Part shown: positions 1 through 6,107 of the stretch, piece after piece
How the letters are laid out: each line of letters begins with the position of its first letter
Numbering within the stretch: the stretch's first letter is position 1
Assembly (NCBI GenBank): GCA_002347285.1
Contig: DDXW01000032.1
Span: 1-25,487, forward strand
DNA: 25,487 nt
Reading direction: 5' to 3'
Origin: Rhodocyclaceae bacterium UBA2250
GTDB taxonomy: Bacteria; Pseudomonadota; Gammaproteobacteria; Burkholderiales; Rhodocyclaceae
The notes under the pieces: generated by a model
Told to the model about the DNA's origin: nothing
Databases searched by the model: none
The model's input: the letters and a program-made list of their open reading frames with translations, nothing else
Position numbers and translations under genes: made by a program

Positions 1-420
1 ACCTACGGCATGGGCATCATGACGGTGAAGGATGCCAGCGAGGTCAAGGAACTCTCGCGCCGCCAGCGCAACAAGATGGCTGTCGGCAAGGAAGGCCTGC
101 AGGTCACCGAGGTGATCATCCAGGAGGGCGTGCCGACCTGCGAACGGGTGGATGAGGGCCCCGCCGAGCCGGTGGTCTACATGATCGACCGCTACGTGGT
201 CGGCGGCTTCTACCGCGTCAATACCCAGCGCGGCATCGACGAGAACCTCAATGCGCCCGGCATGCAGTTCAAGCCGCTCGCTTTCGAGACCGGCTGCACG
301 CTGCCCGACTCGGCCCAGGCGCCGGACGCGCCGCCGAACCGCTTCTACGCCTACGGCGTGGTGGCGCGCCTCGCCCTGCTCGCCGCCGCGATCGAACTGG
401 AGCAGAGCGCGCAGGCATGA
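1..420 (+). CDS. gshA: Glutamate-cysteine ligase, C-terminal part (5' end outside window)
   Basis: The open frame runs in from base 1 and ends at TGA 418-420, leaving the last 139 residues. The fragment starts TYGMGIMTVKDASEV and contains MIDRYVVGGFYRVN followed by an N-rich loop. I recognise this as the C-terminal half of the glutamate-cysteine ligase family first named from Acidithiobacillus ferrooxidans, not the E. coli type. The enzyme joins glutamate and cysteine in the first step of glutathione synthesis in the cytoplasm. Its stop overlaps the start of apbE (ATGA at 417-420), so the two are translationally coupled. gshB, which often follows gshA in related bacteria, is absent from this window. 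The start codon cannot be seen. Confidence 0.88.
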   Translation, partial: TYGMGIMTVKDASEVKELSRRQRNKMAVGKEGLQVTEVIIQEGVPTCERVDEGPAEPVVYMIDRYVVGGFYRVNTQRGIDENLNAPGMQFKPLAFETGCTLPDSAQAPDAPPNRFYAYGVVARLALLAAAIELEQSAQA

Positions 421-1463
421 GACTGCTGCTGGCCGGCCTGCTGGCGTTGCTGCTGGCCGCGTGCGGGCGGCAGGCGCCGGTCGGCCAGGAGGCCTACGTC
501 TTCGGCACGCGCGTCGAGGTGATCGTCTGGGGCGCGCCCGAGGCTGCCGCCCACGCCGCGCTCGGCGAGGTGCTGCGCGAGTTCGACCGCCTGCACCGCG
601 CCTACCATGCCTGGCAGCCTTCGGAGCTCACCGCCCTCAACGACGCCATCGCCGCCGGCCGTCCTCACGAAGTTTCGGCCGAACTCGCCGGCCTGATCCG
701 GACCGCTCAGCAACTCGCGACACAGGGCGAGCATCTGTTCGATCCCGGCATCGGCCGGCTCGTCGCGCTGTGGGGTTTCCACGCCGACGAGTTCAGGGCC
801 GCCCTGCCCGACCCGGCCGCGCTTGAAGAACTCGTCGCAGCGCATCCCTCGATCGCCGATCTGAAGCTCGAGGACGACGTCGTGACTTCGCGGAACCCGG
901 CGGTCGCGCTCGACTTCGGCGGCTACCTGAAGGGCGTCGCGCTCGACCGCGCGGCGGCGATCCTCAAGCGGCACGGCCTCGATAATGCGCTGATCAACAT
1001 CGGCGGCAACGTCCTCGCGCTCGGCAGCAAGGGCGGCACGCCCTGGCGCGTCGGCATCCAGCATCCGCGCGCCGCCGCGGCCGGCGGCGCGCCGCTGGCG
1101 ACACTCGAACTGCGCGACGGCGAAGCGATCGGCACCTCGGGCGACTACCAGCGCTACTTCGAAGTGGACGGCCATCGCTACTGCCACCTCCTCGATCCGC
1201 GCACGGGCACACCGGCGACCGGCACGCAGTCCGTGACCGTGCTGATCCCGCCCGGCCAGGGTGATCATGGGGGGGGGATGCTGTCGGACGTGCTGTCGAA
1301 GCCGCTCTTCATCGCTGGCGACGACTGGCCGCGCCTCGCGCAAAAACTCGGTGCGACGCAGGTGCTGCGCGTCGATATGGCCGGACGGATCGCGGTCACC
1401 GCCGCGCTGCAGGCGCGGCTGACCTTCCCGTCCGGAACCGCCGCGGTTACGGTGCTGCCTTGA
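417..1463 (+). CDS. apbE: FAD:protein FMN transferase, lipoprotein (ApbE family)
   Basis: The 348-residue protein begins with a lipoprotein signal ending in the lipobox LLAAC (Cys about residue 16), so it should be anchored on the periplasmic side. Family motifs are the DFGGYLKGVALDRAA segment, the INIGGNVLALG loop, IGTSGDYQRYF and HLLDPRTGTP. ApbE proteins transfer FMN from FAD to a Thr or Ser on target proteins such as NqrC, RnfG and other FMN-binding domain proteins. No such target motif was seen in this window, so its partner lies elsewhere. The start overlaps the gshA stop by 4 bases. A run of nine G (1269-1277) lies inside the gene and encodes three glycines before MLSDVLSKPLFIAG. The frame stays intact through it. 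Confidence 0.92.
   Translation: MRLLLAGLLALLLAACGRQAPVGQEAYVFGTRVEVIVWGAPEAAAHAALGEVLREFDRLHRAYHAWQPSELTALNDAIAAGRPHEVSAELAGLIRTAQQLATQGEHLFDPGIGRLVALWGFHADEFRAALPDPAALEELVAAHPSIADLKLEDDVVTSRNPAVALDFGGYLKGVALDRAAAILKRHGLDNALINIGGNVLALGSKGGTPWRVGIQHPRAAAAGGAPLATLELRDGEAIGTSGDYQRYFEVDGHRYCHLLDPRTGTPATGTQSVTVLIPPGQGDHGGGMLSDVLSKPLFIAGDDWPRLAQKLGATQVLRVDMAGRIAVTAALQARLTFPSGTAAVTVLP
1269..1277 (+). repeat. Homopolymer run of nine G inside apbE
   Basis: Nine consecutive G lie in frame as three glycine codons. Upstream and downstream protein motifs are in the same frame, so the count shown gives a functional gene. A gain or loss of one base would truncate ApbE. Tracts of this length are prone to slippage and to sequencing error. 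Confidence 0.9.
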
Positions 1464-1499
1464 GCAGAACAGCCGGAGCCGCCCGGCCGGCACGACGCA

Positions 1500-2129
1500 T
1501 CATCGCCGGGGCGTCGCATACCAGGCGATCAAGGCCGCCAGCTCGCGCTCGCTGAAAGGGTTCGCGAATGCGGTCGCCTTGTCGCCGCGCACGCCCAGCC
1601 ACAGGCGGGCCGCGAATTCCTCGCGCGACATGCTCGCCAGCTGGTCGGGAAGGCGCTTGGCGGGCAGCAGGGCATCGCCCGGCGAGGGCGCGTCATGGCA
1701 ACCGACACATACCGTCCGGTGAATATCCGCACCGAGCCGCGTCAAGCCATCCGACGGCACCACCGCGAGAAACGGCCGCGCATCGAACGGATAGCGTTGC
1801 CGCAGCGCCTGCAGCAGCGTTCCGAACCCCGTCCAGTCGCGCCGCTCGTGCAGGACGCGCAGTTCGACGACGGCCCCGGCATCGCCGCCGGCGCGGCGCA
1901 GGGAAAGAGGCAAGGCGGCCAGTGCGCCGGCCAGGCGCTTCTCCAGACCCTGCCGTTCCTGCGGGCCGGGACGCTCCAGCTGCAGGCGCCGGACGTCGCC
2001 CGCCATCACCGTCAGTTCGGCCGCCAGGCGACGACCATGTTCCGGTCCGGCGGCACCGGCCTGGGTGGCGGCGCTCCAGCAGGCCGCCGCCCAGGCGATC
2101 GGCAGCAAAAAGCGGCGCACCCGGGCCAC
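1500..2129 (-). CDS. Periplasmic c-type cytochrome, monohaem
   Basis: The 209-residue protein has an N-terminal signal peptide (hydrophobic residues about 8-27) and one haem c motif, CVGCH, at residues 141-145. The first 130 residues are helical and Arg-rich with no recognised domain. The C-terminal 75 residues look like a cytochrome c fold ending FSERELAALIAWY. In that tail I see no Met at the usual sixth-ligand position (the segment reads DKATAFANPFSEREL), so haem ligation may be unusual. The start is GTG at 2129, 6 bases after the sulfurtransferase stop. It is the last gene of the sulfur cluster, so it may take electrons from periplasmic sulfur chemistry. That role is inferred from context only. 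Confidence 0.8.
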   Translation of the reverse strand: MARVRRFLLPIAWAAACWSAATQAGAAGPEHGRRLAAELTVMAGDVRRLQLERPGPQERQGLEKRLAGALAALPLSLRRAGGDAGAVVELRVLHERRDWTGFGTLLQALRQRYPFDARPFLAVVPSDGLTRLGADIHRTVCVGCHDAPSPGDALLPAKRLPDQLASMSREEFAARLWLGVRGDKATAFANPFSERELAALIAWYATPRR

Positions 2130-2135
2130 CGGGCC

Positions 2136-3068
2136 TCAATCGAGCTTGATCTTCTGCTCGACCGGACCGGCCTTGGTGATCGTCCACTCGGTCATCGAAC
2201 CGTCGTACATCTTCGCGTTCTTGTTCCCCATCAGTTCGCTGGAAACGAACCAGCCGACGGAAGCCCAGTGGCCGGTGTTGCAGAAATTGATCTGCTCGCC
2301 GCTCGTCGACACGCCGGCAACCTTGTAGAGCTTCTCCAGTTCGGGCTTCTTGCGGAACTCACCCTGGCCGTTGACCGTCAGCCAGGCGTTCGGCAGGTTC
2401 TTGGCGCCCTCGAGCGTGCCGCTGGCGGTCGCTTTCGGGTGGCGGTTGATGCCGACGAACTGGTCTTCGGGACGGTTGTCGACGAGCGGGATGCCCGCAG
2501 CCTTGGCCTTTTTCACGTCCTCGGCGGTCACCAGCATCTCCTTGCGCAGGCTGACCTTGAACGTTTTCGGCGTGATCTTCGGCGCGCCGGTTTCCAGCGG
2601 GTTCGCCTTGTCCTTGGCATAGGACGCCATGCCGCCGTCGAGGAGCGACACCTTGTCGTGGCCGAGCACCTTGAAGGTCCAGTAGATGCGCGTGCCGATG
2701 CCCATGTCGGTCGAATTCAGGCCCGGCGGCACCATGACGACATGCGTGTCGTTGTCGATGCCGAGCTTGCCGATCAGTTCGGCCAGCTTGTTCGGCTCGG
2801 CCAGCATGTCCGGCACCTTGTCCGCGGCGCGCTCCTCGCGCCAGCCATCCTTGGCGAAGTTGCTGTTCACCGCCCCCGGAATGTGGCCGCGCATGAAATC
2901 GGCGGCCGGCTGAAAGTCGATGAACACCACCCCCGGCTTGCCGGCGTTGGCTTTCGCCCAGGCGGCATCGACGAGCGGGGTGGCGGCCAGCGCGGAGCCG
3001 GCCAGACTAAAAAGGAAGGCGAGCCCGATGCCGAGCTTGCGGCCGTTTTCGATCAAAATCTTCTTCAT
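2136..3068 (-). CDS. Periplasmic sulfurtransferase, tandem rhodanese domains
   Basis: The 310-residue protein begins with a Sec signal peptide (KLGIGLAFLFSLAGSALA, cleavage about residue 28). Two rhodanese domains follow (about 30-160 and 178-300). The N-terminal domain has no cysteine at its loop, as is usual for the inactive half. The C-terminal loop carries the single catalytic Cys263 in NFCNTGHWAS. The family moves sulfane sulfur from thiosulfate or a persulfide donor to a thiol or cyanide acceptor. A strong Shine-Dalgarno (GGAGGAG on the minus strand) precedes the ATG. It lies 33 bases after the 61-aa gene and just before the cytochrome gene. The periplasmic location suggests it works on the outside partner of the YeeE transporters. 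The natural substrate is not visible from the sequence. Confidence 0.9.
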   Translation of the reverse strand: MKKILIENGRKLGIGLAFLFSLAGSALAATPLVDAAWAKANAGKPGVVFIDFQPAADFMRGHIPGAVNSNFAKDGWREERAADKVPDMLAEPNKLAELIGKLGIDNDTHVVMVPPGLNSTDMGIGTRIYWTFKVLGHDKVSLLDGGMASYAKDKANPLETGAPKITPKTFKVSLRKEMLVTAEDVKKAKAAGIPLVDNRPEDQFVGINRHPKATASGTLEGAKNLPNAWLTVNGQGEFRKKPELEKLYKVAGVSTSGEQINFCNTGHWASVGWFVSSELMGNKNAKMYDGSMTEWTITKAGPVEQKIKLD

Positions 3069-3101
3069 GTTTTCTCCTCCAGCGCAGTGGTTTGATGCTG
3101 C

Positions 3102-3287
3102 TTAAATAGTGACGACCCGGTCGGCGGCGAGAATGGCCCGAATCGCCGCGTCCCAGTCGCTTTCCCCCAGTTCCCGGCGCGTCAGGTCGATGACCGCGAC
3201 GGACTGCATCGCGGCCCACTGCCGCAGGGCGGCTGTCACGGTCTGCGCGTCGGGGAACAGACCGGTATTCAATTGCACGATGTTCAT
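3102..3287 (-). CDS. Small hypothetical protein of the sulfur cluster (61 aa)
   Basis: This is a short cytoplasmic protein starting MNIVQLNTGLFPDAQ and ending ADRVVTI. I chose the ATG at 3287 because a GAGGA Shine-Dalgarno lies 5 bases upstream and it starts 7 bases after the stop of the 92-aa gene. An upstream in-frame ATG at 3320 would overlap that gene and has no such site. There is no cysteine. I do not recognise the family. The alternating strand-helix pattern and the ending [AD]xVV[ST][LI], shared with the two preceding small proteins, suggest a reduced member of the DsrE/F/H-like fold. That is inference. Confidence 0.7.
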   Translation of the reverse strand: MNIVQLNTGLFPDAQTVTAALRQWAAMQSVAVIDLTRRELGESDWDAAIRAILAADRVVTI

Positions 3288-3294
3288 GCGATCC

Positions 3295-3573
3295 TCACAG
3301 CGAAACGACGAAATCGGCATCCCGCATGCGCTCGCCCAGGGCCGGCGGATCGAGCAGCGGCAGTTCCCCGGCCATCGCCGGGACGGTGGTTTGCGGCGCG
3401 ATGCCGGTCATCTCGAGCAGTTCGGCGTTGGCGGCGTTCTCCTCGGTTTCCGCCACCGGCTCCGTCATGAAGACGAGATCGACGCGGTGGCCGAAGATCG
3501 TCAGCCCGGCCGCCACGCGCATCGCTTCGGCATGGTCGCGGCGCGCCAGGACGAGGATCGATTTCTCGCTCAT
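3295..3573 (-). CDS. Small DsrE/F-like protein without cysteine (92 aa)
   Basis: The protein begins MSEKSILVLARRDHAEAMRV and ends DADFVVSL. The opening strand, helix and second strand (GHRVDLVFM) resemble the DsrE/DsrF-like alpha/beta fold of sulfur-relay proteins. It contains no cysteine, so it cannot carry a persulfide itself and would be structural if it belongs to a DsrEFH-like complex. Its start overlaps the stop of the 96-aa gene by 4 bases (ATGA at 3570-3573), which implies coupled translation. The family assignment rests on pattern and context, not on a diagnostic motif. Confidence 0.7.
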   Translation of the reverse strand: MSEKSILVLARRDHAEAMRVAAGLTIFGHRVDLVFMTEPVAETEENAANAELLEMTGIAPQTTVPAMAGELPLLDPPALGERMRDADFVVSL

Positions 3574-3860
3574 AAGCTCACCACCTGCCGCGCCTCGCCC
3601 ATCAGCGCGCTATTGACGGTCTGGCTGCCTGTCTCGACCGGACAGGCCTTGCCGGGAAGGAAACGATGCCAGGATTCCTCGCAGACCACGGCGCGCTCGG
3701 CCGCCTGCAGGGCCGCCAGCAGCTCCTCTTCCTCGAGTCCGAGCACGCCCTCGTGGGTGAAGAAACAGGCGAAGCTGGCGCCACAGCGCCGCGCCGCGCG
3801 CGCCAGGGGCGCGAGCAGGCGTGCGCTGCCGGGCGTCGTCACGTGAAACAGGATATCCAT
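3570..3860 (-). CDS. Small DsrE-like sulfur-relay protein (96 aa)
   Basis: The protein starts MDILFHVTTPGSARLLAPLA and ends RQVVSL. Cysteines are at residues 26, 32, 60 and 73. Cys60 (ERAVVCEESWHRF) sits at the end of a strand and before a helix, which is where DsrE/TusD proteins carry their persulfide cysteine. A cytoplasmic sulfur-carrier role alongside TusA is therefore plausible. It begins 3 bases after the stop of the rhodanese-like gene and overlaps the next gene by 4 bases. At 96 residues it is shorter than a typical DsrE (about 120-130). Confidence 0.72.
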   Translation of the reverse strand: MDILFHVTTPGSARLLAPLARAARRCGASFACFFTHEGVLGLEEEELLAALQAAERAVVCEESWHRFLPGKACPVETGSQTVNSALMGEARQVVSL

Positions 3861-3863
3861 CGG

Positions 3864-4526
3864 CTATCTCCTCGTCGCAGCGGAATGCGGTGCGGCAGGC
3901 CAGGCGCCCGGATAGACGCGCACGTCGCGGCCTTCGCCGGCCCGCCATTGCGTGAAGCGCGCCAGCGCGCCGGGCGCGTCGGGCGCGACCACCACCGCCC
4001 GCGCACCGGACGGCGGTGCCGCGCCGCGGGCATCGGCGAGCGCGGGGTGACCGCGCAGGATGTCCGTCCCAAGCACCCACAATTCATCGCGCAGCGGCGC
4101 CGTCCAGACGGCGGCGCGCATCATGCCGCGCTCCATGCCGGGCTCGGTCATGGCTTCCGGCGGCGCCGCGAGCACATGCACGGCCTTCTGGCCGGCCAGG
4201 TAGAGCAGGCCGGCGACGGAATCGCGTGCCGCCGCATCCGTGCCGACCACCAGCACCTTCTCGCTTCCTTCCAGCCCGGCGGTGCCGAACAGCCACAGCA
4301 GGTCGCGCTCGTGGGGCAGCTGCCCGCGCGGGCCGACGAATTCCCCGGCGGGCAGGCAGCGCGCGCCCGGCAGGCTGGCCCGCCGGCATTCGGCGAGCGG
4401 CCGCGTGTCGATCACCACCGCCCCGCGCGTCTCGGGCGCCCGTGCCGAAGCGACATAGGCGAAATCGCCGCTCGCCAGCGCGATGGGCGCGGCGCACGAC
4501 AGGACGAAGGCGGCGATCCGGCGCAT
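3864..4526 (-). CDS. Periplasmic rhodanese-like protein lacking the catalytic cysteine
   Basis: With the ATG at 4526 the product is 220 residues and opens with a signal peptide (RIAAFVLSCAAPIALASG). This start falls 1 base after the upstream stop. A further 16 in-frame residues upstream would overlap that gene and spoil the signal. A rhodanese-type motif follows (GAVVIDTRPLAECRRASLPGARCLP, about 36-60, CH2A-like). At the active-site loop, where CxxGxR would be expected, it has VLVVGTDAAARDS (about 91-103) with no cysteine, so it should not be a functional sulfurtransferase. Cys11, Cys47 and Cys57 remain. A binding or scaffolding role is inferred. The C-terminal 80 residues have no recognised motif. 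Confidence 0.72.
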   Translation of the reverse strand: MRRIAAFVLSCAAPIALASGDFAYVASARAPETRGAVVIDTRPLAECRRASLPGARCLPAGEFVGPRGQLPHERDLLWLFGTAGLEGSEKVLVVGTDAAARDSVAGLLYLAGQKAVHVLAAPPEAMTEPGMERGMMRAAVWTAPLRDELWVLGTDILRGHPALADARGAAPPSGARAVVVAPDAPGALARFTQWRAGEGRDVRVYPGAWPAAPHSAATRR

Positions 4527-4527
4527 C

Positions 4528-4800
4528 TCAGCAGCCGCCGAAGCGCTGCACCGCCGGGGTGCTGGCCGCGGCACCGGCGGGCGCCGGGGGATTGTCGATG
4601 TAGTAGCCCATCAGCTCCAGCACGCTGACCTTGCCGAGCCCCGGAATCTCTATATCCGGCAAGGCTTCGGGAGGGACCGGCGTCTTCGCGGCCCGGAGCC
4701 TTTCCGGCGGCAGGGCGGCCAGCGAAAACCCGACGGAGCAGGCGAGCACGGCGAGCACCACGCCAGCCGAACAGAAGATCACGCCAGTGCGATCGAGCAT
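4528..4800 (-). CDS. Small single-pass membrane protein (90 aa)
   Basis: The start is ATG 4800, preceded by GAGGAG on the minus strand. The longer in-frame extension upstream overlaps the 31-aa gene in a different frame and is not needed. One N-terminal hydrophobic segment (GVIFCSAGVVLAVLACSVGFSLAAL, about 6-30) is followed by a Pro-rich stretch. A conserved-looking block, LPDIEIPGLGKVSVLELMGYY (about 53-73), and a short tail ending in FGGC come next. I do not recognise the family. It is probably anchored in the inner membrane with its C-terminus in the periplasm. Its place between the transporter/TusA genes and the periplasmic rhodanese-like protein suggests a structural role in the same system. 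Confidence 0.7.
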   Translation of the reverse strand: MLDRTGVIFCSAGVVLAVLACSVGFSLAALPPERLRAAKTPVPPEALPDIEIPGLGKVSVLELMGYYIDNPPAPAGAAASTPAVQRFGGC

Positions 4801-4810
4801 CGCGGCCTCC

Positions 4811-4906
4811 TCACAGCGAGTCGCTGAAAAACGCGAGATAGATGACGCCGAAGGCCAGCAGGAAGAGCAGGCCATGGGCCACGACTTGGGCATCGAACGC
4901 CATCAT
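4811..4906 (-). CDS. 31-residue membrane microprotein
   Basis: This very small gene reads MMAFDAQVVAHGLLFLLAF then a second half of hydrophobic residues ending FSDSL. It is one predicted membrane helix. A Shine-Dalgarno (GGGGAG on the minus strand) lies 4 bases before the first ATG (4906), and a second ATG at 4903 would give 30 residues. The first start overlaps the stop of the 69-aa gene in the string ATGATG. Its stop is 10 bases before the next start. Spacing and ribosome site make it a likely real gene although it is short. Its function is unknown. Confidence 0.6.
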   Translation of the reverse strand: MMAFDAQVVAHGLLFLLAFGVIYLAFFSDSL

Positions 4907-5112
4907 TTTTCTCCCCGGTAGTGGCGGACCAGCTTGTCGAGCGGGATCGCCTCGCCGCTGACCGGATGGATCACCGGCGGCGTCAGGTAGGGTACGCCGT
5001 CGCGGGTCGCCTGCAGTCCGGACGGCGGCGCGAAGGTCATCCACAGATAGCCGCCGACGCTGACAATCGCGGCGGCAACGACGAACAGGCGCATGAGGAG
5101 CCGTTGCAGCAT
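4903..5112 (-). CDS. Small membrane-anchored protein (69 aa)
   Basis: A hydrophobic N-terminal anchor (RLFVVAAAIVSVGGYLWMTF, about 8-27) is followed by about 40 polar residues with two PP pairs and HPVSGEAIPLDKLVRHYRG. The family is not recognised. The start lies 3 bases after the tusA stop, and the stop overlaps the 31-aa gene start, so the three are translated together. With the 31-aa and 90-aa products it makes a set of three tiny membrane proteins between TusA and the rhodanese-like protein. Confidence 0.7.
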   Translation of the reverse strand: MLQRLLMRLFVVAAAIVSVGGYLWMTFAPPSGLQATRDGVPYLTPPVIHPVSGEAIPLDKLVRHYRGEK

Positions 5113-5115
5113 GTC

Positions 5116-5421
5116 TCAGTCCTTGCGAATGTAGATGCGCCAGCAGTTGGGCGCCTTGATCGTTTCCAGGTGCGTGGCATCGAGCTCGTCGCACATCGGC
5201 GGCAGCGCTTCCACCGAGGAGGGATTGTCGGCCAGCACCTCGATCACTTCGCCGATCGCCACTTCGCTGATCGCCTTCTTGGTCATCAGCTGGGGGCGCG
5301 GGCAGGAGACGCCCAGGCAGTCGACCTGGCGGGCGATCGTCACCTTCGAGCCGTCGCCCAGGACGACCTCGCCGCCGCCCTTGATTTCATCGGTTTTCTT
5401 TTTCGCGCCGAACAAACCCAT
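5116..5421 (-). CDS. tusA: TusA-family sulfur carrier protein
   Basis: The 101-residue cytoplasmic protein contains the TusA/SirA signature DCLGVSCPRPQLMTKKAI, with the sulfur-accepting cysteine at Cys40 of the CPxP motif and a second cysteine at residue 35. The rest of the small alpha/beta domain (VIEVLADNPSSVEALPPMCDEL) follows. An N-terminal extension of about 28 residues, rich in Lys and Gly, precedes the core. TusA proteins carry persulfide sulfur between donors and acceptors. In sulfur oxidisers they feed Dsr or sHdr enzymes, and next to YeeE genes they receive imported sulfur. A GAGGAGG Shine-Dalgarno precedes the ATG, 13 bases after the transporter stop. It is probably a specialised paralogue, not the tRNA-thiolation TusA. 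Confidence 0.92.
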   Translation of the reverse strand: MGLFGAKKKTDEIKGGGEVVLGDGSKVTIARQVDCLGVSCPRPQLMTKKAISEVAIGEVIEVLADNPSSVEALPPMCDELDATHLETIKAPNCWRIYIRKD

Positions 5422-5434
5422 GTGATTTCCTCCT

Positions 5435-6106
5435 CTATCGGTCTTGCGTGGCCGCCGCGGCCTGGACGGCCGCCTTGGCGGCCTTTTTCTTCTGGTGTTC
5501 CTGCTGGTGCTTCTCGTGCTCGGTGTGCTGGGCGCGCTCGCGCTTGACGATGCCGCGGTACAGCGCGAACAGCAGTGCCGTCTGCACCAGGCCGAAGACG
5601 ATCGCCGGCACGCCGAGCTTTTCCTGCAGGGTCTGGGCGTTGGCGAAGCCGAGTTGCAGCGCCGGAACGTTGATCTGGCCGGTCATGCTCTGCGGCGCGG
5701 GCGGCCACCAGCTGGCTGACCAGACCACCGAGAAGAGGAACATGCCGACGAACGTGAAGATCAGCGCCCACAAGGCGCCGAGGTTGCCCTCGCCGGTCTT
5801 GACCCAGGTCGAAACGGTACAGGCGCCCGCCAGCACCATGCCGATGCCGAACAGGAACAATCCGGCGAAGGTGTTGAGGCCGACGTCGAAGCGCAGCGGG
5901 TGGCCGGCGCCGAGGCTCATGAAGCCGGTGAAGCCGACGGTGAGGATCATCATCGCCACCAGCATGGCCTTGGTGTTGCGATAGGTCTTGAACATGATCG
6001 CGTCGCGCAGCGCAGCGGTGTTGCAGAAGCGCGAGCGCTGCATCAGCAGACCGGCGACGGAGCCGAAGACGAAGGCGACGACACATTCGACGACAGGTGA
6101 CAGCAT
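5435..6106 (-). CDS. YeeE/YedE-type sulfur-compound transporter, half-size subunit 2
   Basis: The 223-residue membrane protein has about five hydrophobic segments. It carries two cysteine motifs typical of the YeeE/YedE (TsuA) family: RFCNTAALRD (Cys28) and VLAGACTVSTW (Cys96). In characterised TsuA, membrane cysteines guide thiosulfate across the inner membrane. The C-terminal 35 residues form a charged, His- and Gln-rich cytoplasmic tail (about 188-223), which is unusual. The ATG at 6106 lies 1 base after the stop of the partner subunit and has GGAGG upstream. It most likely pairs with the 163-aa protein to make one full-length transporter, as in PmpA/PmpB-type systems. The substrate (thiosulfate, sulfane sulfur or another sulfur species) is unproven. 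Confidence 0.88.
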   Translation of the reverse strand: MLSPVVECVVAFVFGSVAGLLMQRSRFCNTAALRDAIMFKTYRNTKAMLVAMMILTVGFTGFMSLGAGHPLRFDVGLNTFAGLFLFGIGMVLAGACTVSTWVKTGEGNLGALWALIFTFVGMFLFSVVWSASWWPPAPQSMTGQINVPALQLGFANAQTLQEKLGVPAIVFGLVQTALLFALYRGIVKRERAQHTEHEKHQQEHQKKKAAKAAVQAAAATQDR

Positions 6107-6107
6107 T

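Noticed and set aside
417..1463. ApbE as a working part of the sulfur cluster
   Set aside because: It is on the opposite strand, fused by overlap to gshA, and no FMN-acceptor motif was found in the cluster proteins. The link stays unproven.
1472..1491. GCCGG/CCGGC inverted repeat between convergent apbE and cytochrome genes
   Set aside because: A short stem with a 10-base loop and no T-run on either strand is expected by chance at this GC content.
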